Shown here: piece by piece, positions 25,313 through 32,455 of the stretch | How the letters are laid out: the number at the start of each line of letters is the position of its first letter | Position numbering within the stretch: position 1 is the first letter of the stretch | Source of the DNA: Elusimicrobiota bacterium | GTDB taxonomy: Bacteria; Elusimicrobiota; Elusimicrobia; Elusimicrobiales; Elusimicrobiaceae | Assembly (NCBI GenBank): GCA_023398295.1 | Contig: JAEWSL010000031.1 | Span: forward strand, 1 to 38,955 | Direction of reading: 5' to 3' | Length of the DNA: 38,955 nucleotides | Notes under the pieces: generated by a model | The model's input: only the letters and a program-made list of their open reading frames with translations | The model's database searches: none | What the model was told of the DNA's origin: nothing | Position numbers and translations under genes: made by a program

Positions 25313-25387
25313 GCGCCTATAGCTCAATGGATAGAGCACTAGCCTGCGGAGCTAGGGATACAAGTTCGATTCCTGTTAGGCGCACCA
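25313..25387 (+). tRNA. tRNA-Arg, anticodon GCG, CCA encoded
   Basis: The full cloverleaf can be drawn. The acceptor GCGCCTA pairs with TAGGCGC, the D-stem is GCTC/GAGC, the anticodon stem CTAGC/GCTAG has the loop CTGCGGA (anticodon GCG, positions 34-36), and the T-arm is ACAAG-TTCGATT-CCTGT with one A-C mismatch. The discriminator is A and the gene encodes CCA. GCG reads CGC and CGU. Most bacteria instead use ACG, whose first base is deaminated to inosine, so this anticodon is unusual. The local genes use CGC heavily. A terminator follows, and the AT-rich island begins right after. Confidence 0.92.
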
Positions 25388-25395
25388 TTTGATTT

Positions 25396-25422
25396 AGGCA
25401 TCTCTCCCGAGATGCCTTTTTT
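25396..25422 (+). terminator. Intrinsic terminator of tRNA-Arg
   Basis: AGGCATCTC and GAGATGCCT form a 9-bp perfect stem around a TCCC loop, followed by six T, 8 bp after the CCA end. Confidence 0.92.
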
Positions 25423-25439
25423 GTTATATAGCTTGCGGT

Positions 25440-25530
25440 TTATCGTCGGTGCGTTTTGGTATTTTCGGTAGTCGCCGACATATAGGGCATTTTGGGTGGG
25501 ATTATATAGGCCGTTTTAGCCCCCACCTCT
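25440..25530. other. Two hairpins at the left edge of the island
   Basis: GTCGGTGCG can pair with CGCCGAC (25445-25479), and GGTGGG with CCCACC enclosing GGC/GCC (about 25495-25527). They lie between the tRNA terminator and the RES gene, where the base composition changes. I cannot tell whether this is an attachment site, a promoter region or remnant DNA. Confidence 0.3.
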
Positions 25531-25578
25531 CTCTTAGCCAATTTACAGGTATCACTACATTTTTATATTATTTTTTAT

Positions 25579-26673
25579 ATGGAAGAAAAAAGAGTTTGTG
25601 AAAATTGTTTCGGAAATGATTTTATAAAAAAATTTATAAGAGAAAAGAATCAATGTGACTTTAAATGTAGTTACTGTAATTCCGTAGGTCAAAAAACTAT
25701 AAAAATTACGGATTTAGTCAACTTAATAGAAAAGTCCCTAAAGAAAAAATATGACATTATCACTCCTCCAACTATAGGCCTATTGGCTATGGCTATTTTA
25801 AAACCAGAAGCTAAGCCCTATTTCCTTATTTCCGAAATATTAAATTTAGAATTAAAGTCCAAAAGGGAACAAATCACCACAGACCTTTTACAAAATATTA
25901 ATACAAGAGCCTTAAAGATAAAACCGCTTGGCCTATTAGAATCCTTTAAATATCATATATTTACAGAAAATATCAAACACAAAAGGAGATTTTTCTTAAA
26001 GGATACAGATTTAACTTTTCTAGACAACATAGTCTCAATAATAAAGAAAAAAGCACTATATACATTGAGAGAAAATTCATCACTATATCGAGCGAGAAAA
26101 GGGCTCTTTTACGACAAGAAAGACCTATTTCCCCCTTCTAATAGTTTTGCAAATATTCCTAACAGAATGACACCCGAAGGAATATCTGCTATATATTGTG
26201 CTAACGATATTGATACTTGCGCACTTGAAATATTCAACGGGGAGCTCACATCGGAAGTTTCCGTAGCAAAAATAAGAAATATTAAAGACATGCAACTTAT
26301 AGATTTATCTATATTTCAACAATTCCCCAATATGTTTGATGAAAATTTTGAAGAGTTAAGATTTATGTTTGTGTTTGTAAAAGAAATATCTCGCCCTATA
26401 AATACATCCGAAACTGGATATGAATATCCTATAACACAAATTATTACAGAGTATATAAAGATAAAGTTCCCAAAAGCACAAGGAATAATATATCCTAGTT
26501 CACGCAGTAAAGATGGAAAAAATTATGTTCTATTTATGGATGAAAAACATTGCACCGATGATTCTAATAATATAAATACAAATAAATATTTACTATTTGA
26601 AAATTTAACCAACTTTTCTATAAACTACTCCATAGCTATGAATAAAAAAGAAAGAAAAAAAGAAACTAAATGA
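25579..26673 (+). CDS. RES-domain protein with N-terminal zinc ribbon and HEPN/RES-type N-terminal domain
   Basis: 364 residues. A zinc ribbon comes first (Cys 7, 10, 30 and 33). A helical region to ~150 resembles the HEPN/RES N-terminal domain. The C-terminal RES domain follows: SLYRARKG near 175, FANIPNRMTPEGISAIYCAN near 197-216, CALEIFNGELTSEVSVAKI near 220, YPITQIITEYIK near 290 and IIYPSSRSKDGKNYVLFMDE near 308. RES domains in toxins degrade NAD+; the Arg, Tyr and Glu of that active site appear present. No Xre-type antitoxin gene adjoins, so it may act alone in defence or stress, which is inference. It is strongly AT-rich, unlike the left block. No Shine-Dalgarno is seen; TATATT at 25564-25569 suggests a nearly leaderless mRNA. 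Confidence 0.85.
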   Translation: MEEKRVCENCFGNDFIKKFIREKNQCDFKCSYCNSVGQKTIKITDLVNLIEKSLKKKYDIITPPTIGLLAMAILKPEAKPYFLISEILNLELKSKREQITTDLLQNINTRALKIKPLGLLESFKYHIFTENIKHKRRFFLKDTDLTFLDNIVSIIKKKALYTLRENSSLYRARKGLFYDKKDLFPPSNSFANIPNRMTPEGISAIYCANDIDTCALEIFNGELTSEVSVAKIRNIKDMQLIDLSIFQQFPNMFDENFEELRFMFVFVKEISRPINTSETGYEYPITQIITEYIKIKFPKAQGIIYPSSRSKDGKNYVLFMDEKHCTDDSNNINTNKYLLFENLTNFSINYSIAMNKKERKKETK

Positions 26674-26686
26674 TCCTCTTCTTTTC

Positions 26687-26713
26687 CCAAATGCTTATCG
26701 GCTAAAGTCATAA
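26687..26713 (-). repeat. 27-bp relic identical to the serine recombinase 3' end
   Basis: This 27-bp stretch is identical to 29196-29222 inside the recombinase gene, in the same orientation. The bases just before it (TTCTTTTCC) also recur at the recombinase copy, offset by a ~15-bp deletion. It lies 14 bp after the RES stop codon and before the glycosyltransferases, so it is best read as a remnant of a second recombinase gene or a recombination junction. Confidence 0.75.
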
Positions 26714-26754
26714 AGAACAGTAATATCAATCCAAAATATTTTTCTTTATAAATA

Positions 26755-27768
26755 TCAGTTAGAAGAAACCCTTTTAAGTGAATCTTCTTTTATTTTTTGC
26801 CATTCTGCTACTTTTCTTTTTTTCCTTAAATAATATTTTGGATATTTCAAAAAATAGAAGATGTCCAAACAAAATAATGCCGTCAAATAACGCAGTTTTT
26901 GGCTAAAACATAAAGAAGGCCACGGGTCAAAAAGATTTCGGCAATAATTATTCAAAAAAATTCTATTGCCTTTAAACTCCTCCATTATACTATGGAAAAA
27001 GCTCCGTTTTAAGCTAAAATATTCCACTGCTTCCCGCCTAATTTTTTTATTTTCTATAAGCTCCAAAGTACTTAAATAGGCAGCATAAAAAAAGCAATTT
27101 CTTGTTTTGGGGCAAAGTTCCTTAATAACGGGAATCGCCTTTCTATATTTAAGGTTATCATTAATATGCCCACCGTATAAAACAATATTTTTAGACACTA
27201 TCTTTATTCTGCCCCTGTCGGCGACAATCGGCGCGGTAACCGCTAAATGCGGAAACCAATTTGAAATATTGCCATAAGCATTTATCATTGTAAACGGTTT
27301 AATATTTGACGTTTTTATTATTCCTGAAGGCAAAAAAGTAAGGCTGTGCAAAATTTTTGCAGTTTTATGCCCCTTCAATTTACTCAGTTGCGCAGGCTCC
27401 ATATTTACGATAATCAGGTCATAATTATCTTCTATAGCCTTTTCTACCTCATCAAAATGGGAAAAATCAAAGAAATCATCATCACACAGAACCCAAAGAT
27501 ATTTTTTTGTAGCCAGTTCAAAACACCTCGCAATATTTGCATTGCCACCGATATTTCTGTTATTGCGTATGTATTTTAAGTTTTTAAAGTCTGATTTCCA
27601 ATGTTTTATCAACTCGTCCGTACCATCTGAAGATGCATTATCCAAGACCGTAATATCAAAACCTCGTATTGGAGAATTATGCGCAAATATCTGTTTGAAA
27701 GTCTGTTCTAAACATTTCTTGCGGTTATAAGTGGGCAAAATTACTTCTAAATTATTTTTTAGCTCCAT
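26755..27768 (-). CDS. Family 2 glycosyltransferase (GT-A fold)
   Basis: 337 residues. The nucleotide-sugar fold begins NLEVILPTYNRKKCLEQTF. The metal-binding region reads YLWVLCDDDFFDFSHF near residue 95 and VLDNASSDGTDELI lies near 40, all standard GT2 landmarks. A central region has no recognised motif. The C-terminal ~60 residues are basic and partly hydrophobic (FCLDIFYFLKYPKYYLRKKRK), so the protein probably sits at the membrane surface. It starts 10 bp after the upstream glycosyltransferase and is co-transcribed with it. The acceptor and sugar are unknown. AT-rich, probably horizontally acquired. Confidence 0.9.
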   Translation of the reverse strand: MELKNNLEVILPTYNRKKCLEQTFKQIFAHNSPIRGFDITVLDNASSDGTDELIKHWKSDFKNLKYIRNNRNIGGNANIARCFELATKKYLWVLCDDDFFDFSHFDEVEKAIEDNYDLIIVNMEPAQLSKLKGHKTAKILHSLTFLPSGIIKTSNIKPFTMINAYGNISNWFPHLAVTAPIVADRGRIKIVSKNIVLYGGHINDNLKYRKAIPVIKELCPKTRNCFFYAAYLSTLELIENKKIRREAVEYFSLKRSFFHSIMEEFKGNRIFLNNYCRNLFDPWPSLCFSQKLRYLTALFCLDIFYFLKYPKYYLRKKRKVAEWQKIKEDSLKRVSSN

Positions 27769-27778
27769 AATATAATTC

Positions 27779-28756
27779 TCATCTGAAAATCTTTGCCCAA
27801 AAATATAAACTTCTAGCTCCGCATATATTAATAAGAAAAAACATCAAGTTAAAACGTATGACAGCCGGCAAACTCGCTTTTTTAAGATAATCTTTTGCCT
27901 CACATTGTGCCATATCAATCAAAACTTTATTGCTTTGTCGCCCTGCAACAGACAACTTTCTTAAAGCGCACAAACGCCAGACAATTTCTTTAACCAGAAC
28001 GTTGCGAACTTTGCTGTTACAGAGATTTCTCTCTGACAGTTCCCGCCCTAAAGAAAGAGTATTTTTTAAAACGCTTATAATCATATTTTTTGCATTAGAG
28101 GTTATTGAATAATTATTTTTTCTATAAACATAAAGAATATCTTTAAGATATACCGTCCTGGCAGACAGCATAAAGGCTACTGCCACAAAAGGGAAATCCT
28201 CTGCCACGCATCCCAGCGGAAAAGTTATTTTATTCTCGATGATAAAATCTCTCCGCCAGAGTTTACCCCAAACTAAACTGTCATATAATCCGGCCTTAAA
28301 TTTAGAAGCAGGCTCGTCGGTAGGTTCTCTGTAAAACATTTTTGTGCAATTTGCCTTATGGTATGTTTTATTATTGTCATCAAACTCAATGAAGTTACAT
28401 TTTATTATATCGGCTTTTGCTTGTTCCGCCCTCTTAAAAAGCGTTTCAAAATAATCGGGTTTTACCCAATCGTCACTGTCTATAAAAGCAATATATTTGC
28501 CCCGACCTTCTTTAAGAAGTCTGTTCCTTGTTATCGCAACGCCGCTGTTATTTTGATTTATTATTTTTATTCTTCCGTCTCTTTTTTGGACATCCTCCAA
28601 AATGGACAAAGAATTGTCTTTTGAACCGTCGTTAATACAAATAATTTCAAAATCCTGAAAAGTTTGCTCTTCTATACTTTTAAGACATTCCGGCAGATAT
28701 TTTGCGCTGTTATAAACAGGAATCAGTACTGATATTCGTGGATTTCTTGACTTCAT
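27779..28756 (-). CDS. Family 2 glycosyltransferase, first gene of the leader-controlled operon
   Basis: 325 residues. The N-terminal GT-A domain is textbook: RISVLIPVYNSAKYLPECLK, FEIICINDGSKDNS near 35, GVAITRNRLLKEGRGKYIAF near 72 and IDSDDWVKPDYFE near 93, which carries the DxD motif. VWGKLWRRDFI near 160 and CVAEDFPF near 183 (Glu-Asp, likely catalytic base region) follow, as in WaaB/EpsE-like enzymes. The AAGGAG ribosome binding site lies inside a 13-bp hairpin that ends at the start codon, and upstream is a long structured leader. The start is fixed by that ribosome binding site. A basic C-terminal helix suggests membrane association. Confidence 0.92.
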   Translation of the reverse strand: MKSRNPRISVLIPVYNSAKYLPECLKSIEEQTFQDFEIICINDGSKDNSLSILEDVQKRDGRIKIINQNNSGVAITRNRLLKEGRGKYIAFIDSDDWVKPDYFETLFKRAEQAKADIIKCNFIEFDDNNKTYHKANCTKMFYREPTDEPASKFKAGLYDSLVWGKLWRRDFIIENKITFPLGCVAEDFPFVAVAFMLSARTVYLKDILYVYRKNNYSITSNAKNMIISVLKNTLSLGRELSERNLCNSKVRNVLVKEIVWRLCALRKLSVAGRQSNKVLIDMAQCEAKDYLKKASLPAVIRFNLMFFLINICGARSLYFWAKIFR

Positions 28757-28789
28757 AAGTTCTCCTTATTTGGGATATAAGGAAAACTT
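28757..28789 (-). promoter_or_regulatory. Hairpin sequestering the ribosome binding site of the glycosyltransferase operon
   Basis: In the minus-strand RNA, AAGUUUUCCUUAU pairs with AUAAGGAGAACUU over 13 positions (12 Watson-Crick, one G-U) around a 7-nt loop. The second arm contains the AAGGAG ribosome binding site and ends at the base just before the AUG. When folded it should block initiation, which makes it a likely control point. Confidence 0.7.
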
Positions 28790-28807
28790 ATTTAACTGTG
28801 GCGCTAC

Positions 28808-28864
28808 AAAAAAAACGGCTACCATAGTTTGAGCTAAGAAGAGTAACCCAAACCAAATAGCCGT
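28808..28864 (-). terminator. Terminator-like hairpin in the glycosyltransferase leader
   Basis: On the minus strand TAGCCG/ACGGCT-type arms (28858-28864 with 28815-28821, 7 bp) and an inner GTTTG/CAAAC helix (28849-28853 with 28827-28831) form a stem with an internal loop and a 17-nt terminal loop. Eight U follow (28815-28808). Its 5' arm and loop overlap the strands that close the upstream three-way junction, so the two folds compete. Confidence 0.65.
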
Positions 28865-28962
28865 AGCTTAACGTATAAATACGCCAAGCATTTGACGCAG
28901 AAATAAAGGGTAATTATGCCTTTAATTCTGCGCCTCAAACGACTATTTTTGGACTCTTCTTA
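28835..28962 (-). ncRNA. Candidate riboswitch/attenuator aptamer: three-way-junction leader RNA
   Basis: The ends pair perfectly over 10 bp (28953-28962 with 28835-28844), and a second helix, 28943-28952 with 28853-28860, has a 2-nt bulge. Inside are two hairpins. P2 (28891-28939) has 18 bp in three blocks (TTTGA/TCAAA, CGCAGAA/TTCTGCG, TAAAGG/CCTTTA) and a 9-nt loop. P3 (28866-28889) is GCTT..CGTA-TAAA-TACG..AAGC. Part of the closing helix is also needed by the terminator at 28808-28864, so folding of one excludes the other. I do not recognise a known class. Pairing was worked out by hand, without energy calculation. Confidence 0.6.
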
Positions 28963-29086
28963 TGCTTCTGCTTTTAGCAAAAGCTCTTCATATTTTCCAA
29001 TATGATCCCAAAAATAGCTAAATTTTTTATAAACTCATTTTTCAGAGTTCATTTACTACAAAAAATATCTCCTAAAAATACAGTTT

Positions 29087-29095
29087 ATTATATCA
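29087..29095 (-). promoter_or_regulatory. Extended -10 promoter of the glycosyltransferase operon
   Basis: On the minus strand the sequence reads TGATATAAT, a perfect extended -10 (TGnTATAAT). No good -35 is seen, which extended -10 promoters do not need. Transcription would begin near 29080, giving a leader of about 324 nt before the start codon at 28756. Confidence 0.6.
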
Positions 29096-29145
29096 AATTT
29101 TTTATTGTGAATTAGGGGAAAACCTACCATATATTTAACAGCACA

Positions 29146-30861
29146 TTATGATATATAAGAGGGGTTATCCCATTTCTTTTCCTGCTCTGCAAAATCCAAA
29201 TGCTTATCGGCTAAAGTCATAAGCTCGCTTAAGCGTAAATTGCGCGGGTTCTTATTCTCAAAAATATCCTGCACAATACGGGGCGAAAGATACTTAAGAT
29301 TAATATACCTATAAATTGTGCGATGTTGCAAGCCCGTTTCCTTTTCCAGCTCCCGCGCGGGCTTGCCGCACTCCATCTCTTTGGCAAACTTCCAACCCAA
29401 AGCTAACCCGCGCACAAGGCTCTCATTCATCTGGCGCACCGTTATAATATTGTTGGCACATGTCGCCCGCAATTTCGTGCTGCTGCTGTTGTCAATCACA
29501 AATTCGGCCGCAATTATCAAATGCTTGCCGTCGGAACTTAGCCCGATGCCGCCATCATTCTTAACCGGCCGCATGCCGCTAACGCTCCCCTCGCCGTACT
29601 CCCGCATAAATCCGCAAAACCGCTCCACATTTATATAAATGCTCAGTTTGTAAGTCTTGCCCGCCTTCGCGCACACGGCCTTATCAATAAACCGCTTAAC
29701 CTCACTCCGCTTAAAAGCGCCCACCCCGCGCAGGGCCGCCTTAGTATCCGGCGGCAGAACCTCGCCAAGCTCCGTTTGGGGCAACTTGTTGATGTTCGCA
29801 AGGGCCATATCGTCCAGCTGCCCTGCGGGCAAATACGCGCCGACCACCTTGTAATACCTAAACTTCCGCGCGCCGCCGCTGGCGCAGGTGACGGCGTACT
29901 TTTCCCCCTTCTCATCAAACAGAATATTGCTGAACAGATTTTGGCTATAGCTATAAGTGCGCTTTTGCTTAAGCGCAATTTTTGCGCCCAATAATTTGGC
30001 CTGAACCTGCTCAAAAAGTTCTTGGGGGACGATGGCCTGATGCTGCCCGTCATAAACCTTATTTGCTGCGTAATGCGTGATTTTGCCGATATAAATGGGG
30101 TTGCGCAGCATACGGTGCAGATAGCTTAGGCTGAGCTCCTCCCCGCCGTGCTCCCGCTTGGTGTGGATGGACTTCCAATGCTTGGTTTTTACCCCCTTTG
30201 CCACAAGCCACTCAAGCACTTCTTTCATAGACGCGGCGTGCAAATATTTTTGGAAGATTTCGTTAATCAGCGGCACTTCCGCCGCGTTGGGGACGATTTT
30301 CCTGTCCGCCACGTCATAGCCAATAACCATACTGCCGCCCGTCCACAGCCCCTTGGCCTTGCTGGCGGCTATTTTATCGCGCACGCGCTCGCTTGAAACT
30401 TCCCTCTCAAACTGCGCAAACGACAGCAGCATATTAAGCGTTAGTTTGCCCATGGAATTGCTGGTGTCAAAGGCCTGCGTGATGGACACAAAATCGCAAT
30501 TATACTTTTTAAATTCCGTCATCATTTTGTGGAAGTCCACGATGGAGCGCGAAAGCCTGTCCACCTTATAAACCACGACTATTTGGATATGCCCCGCGCG
30601 CACCTCCCCCAGCATTCCCTGCAGGGAAGGCCGCTCCATCGTGCCGCCGCTGATGCCCCCGTCCGCGAAGGTTTTATAATACCCCCACCCGTTAAAGGCT
30701 TGGGAAGCGATATACGCCTTGCAGGCCTCTTCCTGATTGTTTAGGGAATTGAACTCCTGCTCCAATCCGTGTTCCGTTGATTTCCTGACGTACACCGCGC
30801 AATTGATTTTTTTAATCTTTTTTGGGTTTGGCGCGTTTGTTTGTTCTGATATATATCCCAT
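29146..30861 (-). CDS. Large serine recombinase
   Basis: 571 residues. The resolvase domain begins CAVYVRKSTEHGLEQEFNSL with catalytic Ser 28, then YKVDRLSRSIVDFHKMM near 100 and LLSFAQFEREVSSERVRDKI near 150. The recombinase domain has GSMVIGYDVADRKIVPN near 177 and LHRMLRNPIYIGKITH near 245. The usual zinc ribbon is replaced by LFSNILFDEKGEKYAVT near 310, which lacks the Cys pairs; from memory this variant is common in alphaproteobacterial recombinases found next to DUF2924. The C-terminal part contains a short helix-turn-helix-like stretch (RELEKETGLQHRTIYRYINL). It is GC-richer than its island neighbours. The 3' end is duplicated at 26687-26713. Confidence 0.92.
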   Translation of the reverse strand: MGYISEQTNAPNPKKIKKINCAVYVRKSTEHGLEQEFNSLNNQEEACKAYIASQAFNGWGYYKTFADGGISGGTMERPSLQGMLGEVRAGHIQIVVVYKVDRLSRSIVDFHKMMTEFKKYNCDFVSITQAFDTSNSMGKLTLNMLLSFAQFEREVSSERVRDKIAASKAKGLWTGGSMVIGYDVADRKIVPNAAEVPLINEIFQKYLHAASMKEVLEWLVAKGVKTKHWKSIHTKREHGGEELSLSYLHRMLRNPIYIGKITHYAANKVYDGQHQAIVPQELFEQVQAKLLGAKIALKQKRTYSYSQNLFSNILFDEKGEKYAVTCASGGARKFRYYKVVGAYLPAGQLDDMALANINKLPQTELGEVLPPDTKAALRGVGAFKRSEVKRFIDKAVCAKAGKTYKLSIYINVERFCGFMREYGEGSVSGMRPVKNDGGIGLSSDGKHLIIAAEFVIDNSSSTKLRATCANNIITVRQMNESLVRGLALGWKFAKEMECGKPARELEKETGLQHRTIYRYINLKYLSPRIVQDIFENKNPRNLRLSELMTLADKHLDFAEQEKKWDNPSYIS

Positions 30862-30966
30862 TCTTTAGTCCTTTTTTACTATAATGATTTTAGTTCTAGC
30901 CGTTACACACATTACCGCTTACTATAGGGACATAAGTCAAGTTCAGACTCAGATATAAACATAAGA

Positions 30967-31818
30967 ATGAAAAAAATAAAAAAAGACAAAAAAATTCTTC
31001 CTACACCAAAAACAATTAAAATCCTTTTTGCCAGATCTGGGAATAGATGCGCTTTCCCTAATTGTGTACAGGAATTAATTGTAAAAGATAAAAAAGAGGA
31101 TATAGTTATAGGAGAAATATGCCATATTGAATCCCCAGTTAAAGGAGGACCTAGATATTCTTCTACTAAATCCCCTCAGGAACTAGCAAATTCTAAAAAT
31201 TTATTACTTTTATGTCCTTCTCACCATAAAATAATAGATTCTTCCAAAAAGTACACCGTAAAATCTCTTCAAAAAATAAAAAAAGAACATGAGGAAAAGG
31301 AAAAATCTAATAAATTTAAAATCAAAGATAAGAATGTGCTAGCAATAATTACTCAATTGGATGAATATTGGAAGGATATTAATATTAATAACAGACATGC
31401 TAAAAAGAATTTAAGCATGCTAATATCATTTAAAGAACATCAATCTCCAATTGAATTAATAGAGAGATTTCATCCTCTTTTAGGAAGGTTAAACGAAATA
31501 AATGAATCTTTACTTATAGATGATCAAAAATTAGAAGAAGAAGTTATAGCAATGTTAGATAAGATTTCCTGGAGAAAAGATAAATATAAAAAAATTGAGT
31601 ATTACAACAATCCATTGGTTTGCAGACATATTGAATACCTGACCAAAGCCCTACCAAATCATTTAATATACCTAGAATTTACATTAGTACAACTCCAAAT
31701 AGCATATTTAGGAGAATATCTTAAAAATAATTCCAAAGACAAAAAAACAAAAAATTATTTTAATTCATTACAAAAAATCTTTCTTAAAATGGCAACTTCA
31801 TATGGATTATCTGATTAA
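30967..31818 (+). CDS. HNH-domain protein with unknown helical C-terminal domain
   Basis: 283 residues. The N-terminal ~110 form an HNH/treble-clef nuclease: ARSGNRCAFPNC (Cys 28, Cys 33), IGEICHIES (His 53), ELANSKNLLLLCPSHHKIID (Cys 83, His 86/87), and YTVKSLQKIKKEHE, the usual end of this HNH type. The rest (~115-283) is helical and basic with no known motif. HNH domains with such partners often occur in phage-defence genes, so a defence effector is plausible but unproven. The gene is very AT-rich and oriented against its neighbours, ending 2 bp from the DUF2924 stop. TATAAA at 30954-30959 without Shine-Dalgarno suggests a leaderless mRNA. Confidence 0.8.
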   Translation: MKKIKKDKKILPTPKTIKILFARSGNRCAFPNCVQELIVKDKKEDIVIGEICHIESPVKGGPRYSSTKSPQELANSKNLLLLCPSHHKIIDSSKKYTVKSLQKIKKEHEEKEKSNKFKIKDKNVLAIITQLDEYWKDININNRHAKKNLSMLISFKEHQSPIELIERFHPLLGRLNEINESLLIDDQKLEEEVIAMLDKISWRKDKYKKIEYYNNPLVCRHIEYLTKALPNHLIYLEFTLVQLQIAYLGEYLKNNSKDKKTKNYFNSLQKIFLKMATSYGLSD

Positions 31819-31820
31819 AA

Positions 31821-32249
31821 CTATTTCAATGCAAAAAAATCAGGCCCGCTGACGTGAGTGCCGGAAATTTCACAGGCGATGGCAGATAAAGTCCTGTAAA
31901 CCTTCCCCCCGTACTCATATTCTTCGGCAGACTTAACAAGAACCTTATATTCCCTGCCCTTATAAACTTTTGTTATCTCCGTACCTGCGGCTATTGAATA
32001 TTTGTTCTTATTGGCCCGCTCTATATACTTTTCGGGGTTGCTGGCGTAGCGGTTAAGGCGGGTTATATATTTCTCGTCCAGCTTATTGCCCGTCCGCTCA
32101 CATTGAATTGCATACCATAACGGACGAAGCATAGCTTTTTTATTGCGCGGCTCTGTCAGATAGAAAATCCGCCAATAAAACTGCATTTCTTTTTCAGAAA
32201 GCCCTTTTAACTCATCCAAACTACTCGGCAAATAGCATTTATTTCTCAT
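31821..32249 (-). CDS. DUF2924 family protein (recombinase-associated)
   Basis: 142 residues. It shows the DUF2924 pattern: an N-terminal helical part (YWRIFYLTEPRNKKAML..LWYAIQC), GTEITKVYKGREYKVLV near 88 and the highly typical end YRTLSAIACEISGTHVSGPDFFAL. From memory, this family sits directly beside large serine recombinases in alphaproteobacterial elements, where its role is unknown. Here the HNH gene lies between them. The ATGA overlap with the upstream DUF5681 gene shows coupled translation. Confidence 0.85.
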   Translation of the reverse strand: MRNKCYLPSSLDELKGLSEKEMQFYWRIFYLTEPRNKKAMLRPLWYAIQCERTGNKLDEKYITRLNRYASNPEKYIERANKNKYSIAAGTEITKVYKGREYKVLVKSAEEYEYGGKVYRTLSAIACEISGTHVSGPDFFALK

Positions 32250-32455
32250 TTAACAACCCCCTTTAATGACTCTCTTATCTCAAGCAACTTCCCCTGCGCC
32301 GCCCGGTCCTTATTTTTAGCCTTAATAAGCAAAGTTAAGAGGACGGACATTATCTCAAGGATATCCCTTTCACTTACTCTCGGCCGCCCCGCGGGATTGC
32401 CCGATTGACCTTTTTTGAATCGGGTTTCTTGTGGCGGCATTCTTCTTGGCGTCAT
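32246..32455 (-). CDS. Small DUF5681-type protein
   Basis: 69 residues. It contains the DUF5681 hallmark FKKGQSGNPAGRPR near residue 12, then a helical region (ILEIMSVLLTLLIKAKNKDR). Such short proteins accompany phage and element terminase or recombinase modules, with function unknown. The start at 32455 (MTPRRM) is chosen because GGGGAGGGG lies 7 nt upstream; an upstream ATG at 32518 is in frame but lacks a ribosome binding site and adds a non-conserved leader. It is coupled to DUF2924 by an ATGA overlap. Confidence 0.75.
   Translation of the reverse strand: MTPRRMPPQETRFKKGQSGNPAGRPRVSERDILEIMSVLLTLLIKAKNKDRAAQGKLLEIRESLKGVVK

Noticed and set aside
28835..28962. Retron-like msr/msd RNA, because the two ends pair like a1/a2
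   Set aside because: No reverse transcriptase gene is present in the window, and the terminator overlap fits an attenuator better.
28808..28965. tracrRNA of a type II CRISPR system
   Set aside because: No cas9, no repeat-spacer array and no anti-repeat match are present.
28960..29052. Short frame with an in-frame TGA (possible selenocysteine or recoding): five codons, TGA, then 24 codons ending in TAA
   Set aside because: The ribosome binding site is 16 nt from the ATG, the frame is very short, and no SECIS-like hairpin directly after the TGA was seen; a chance or relic frame is simpler.
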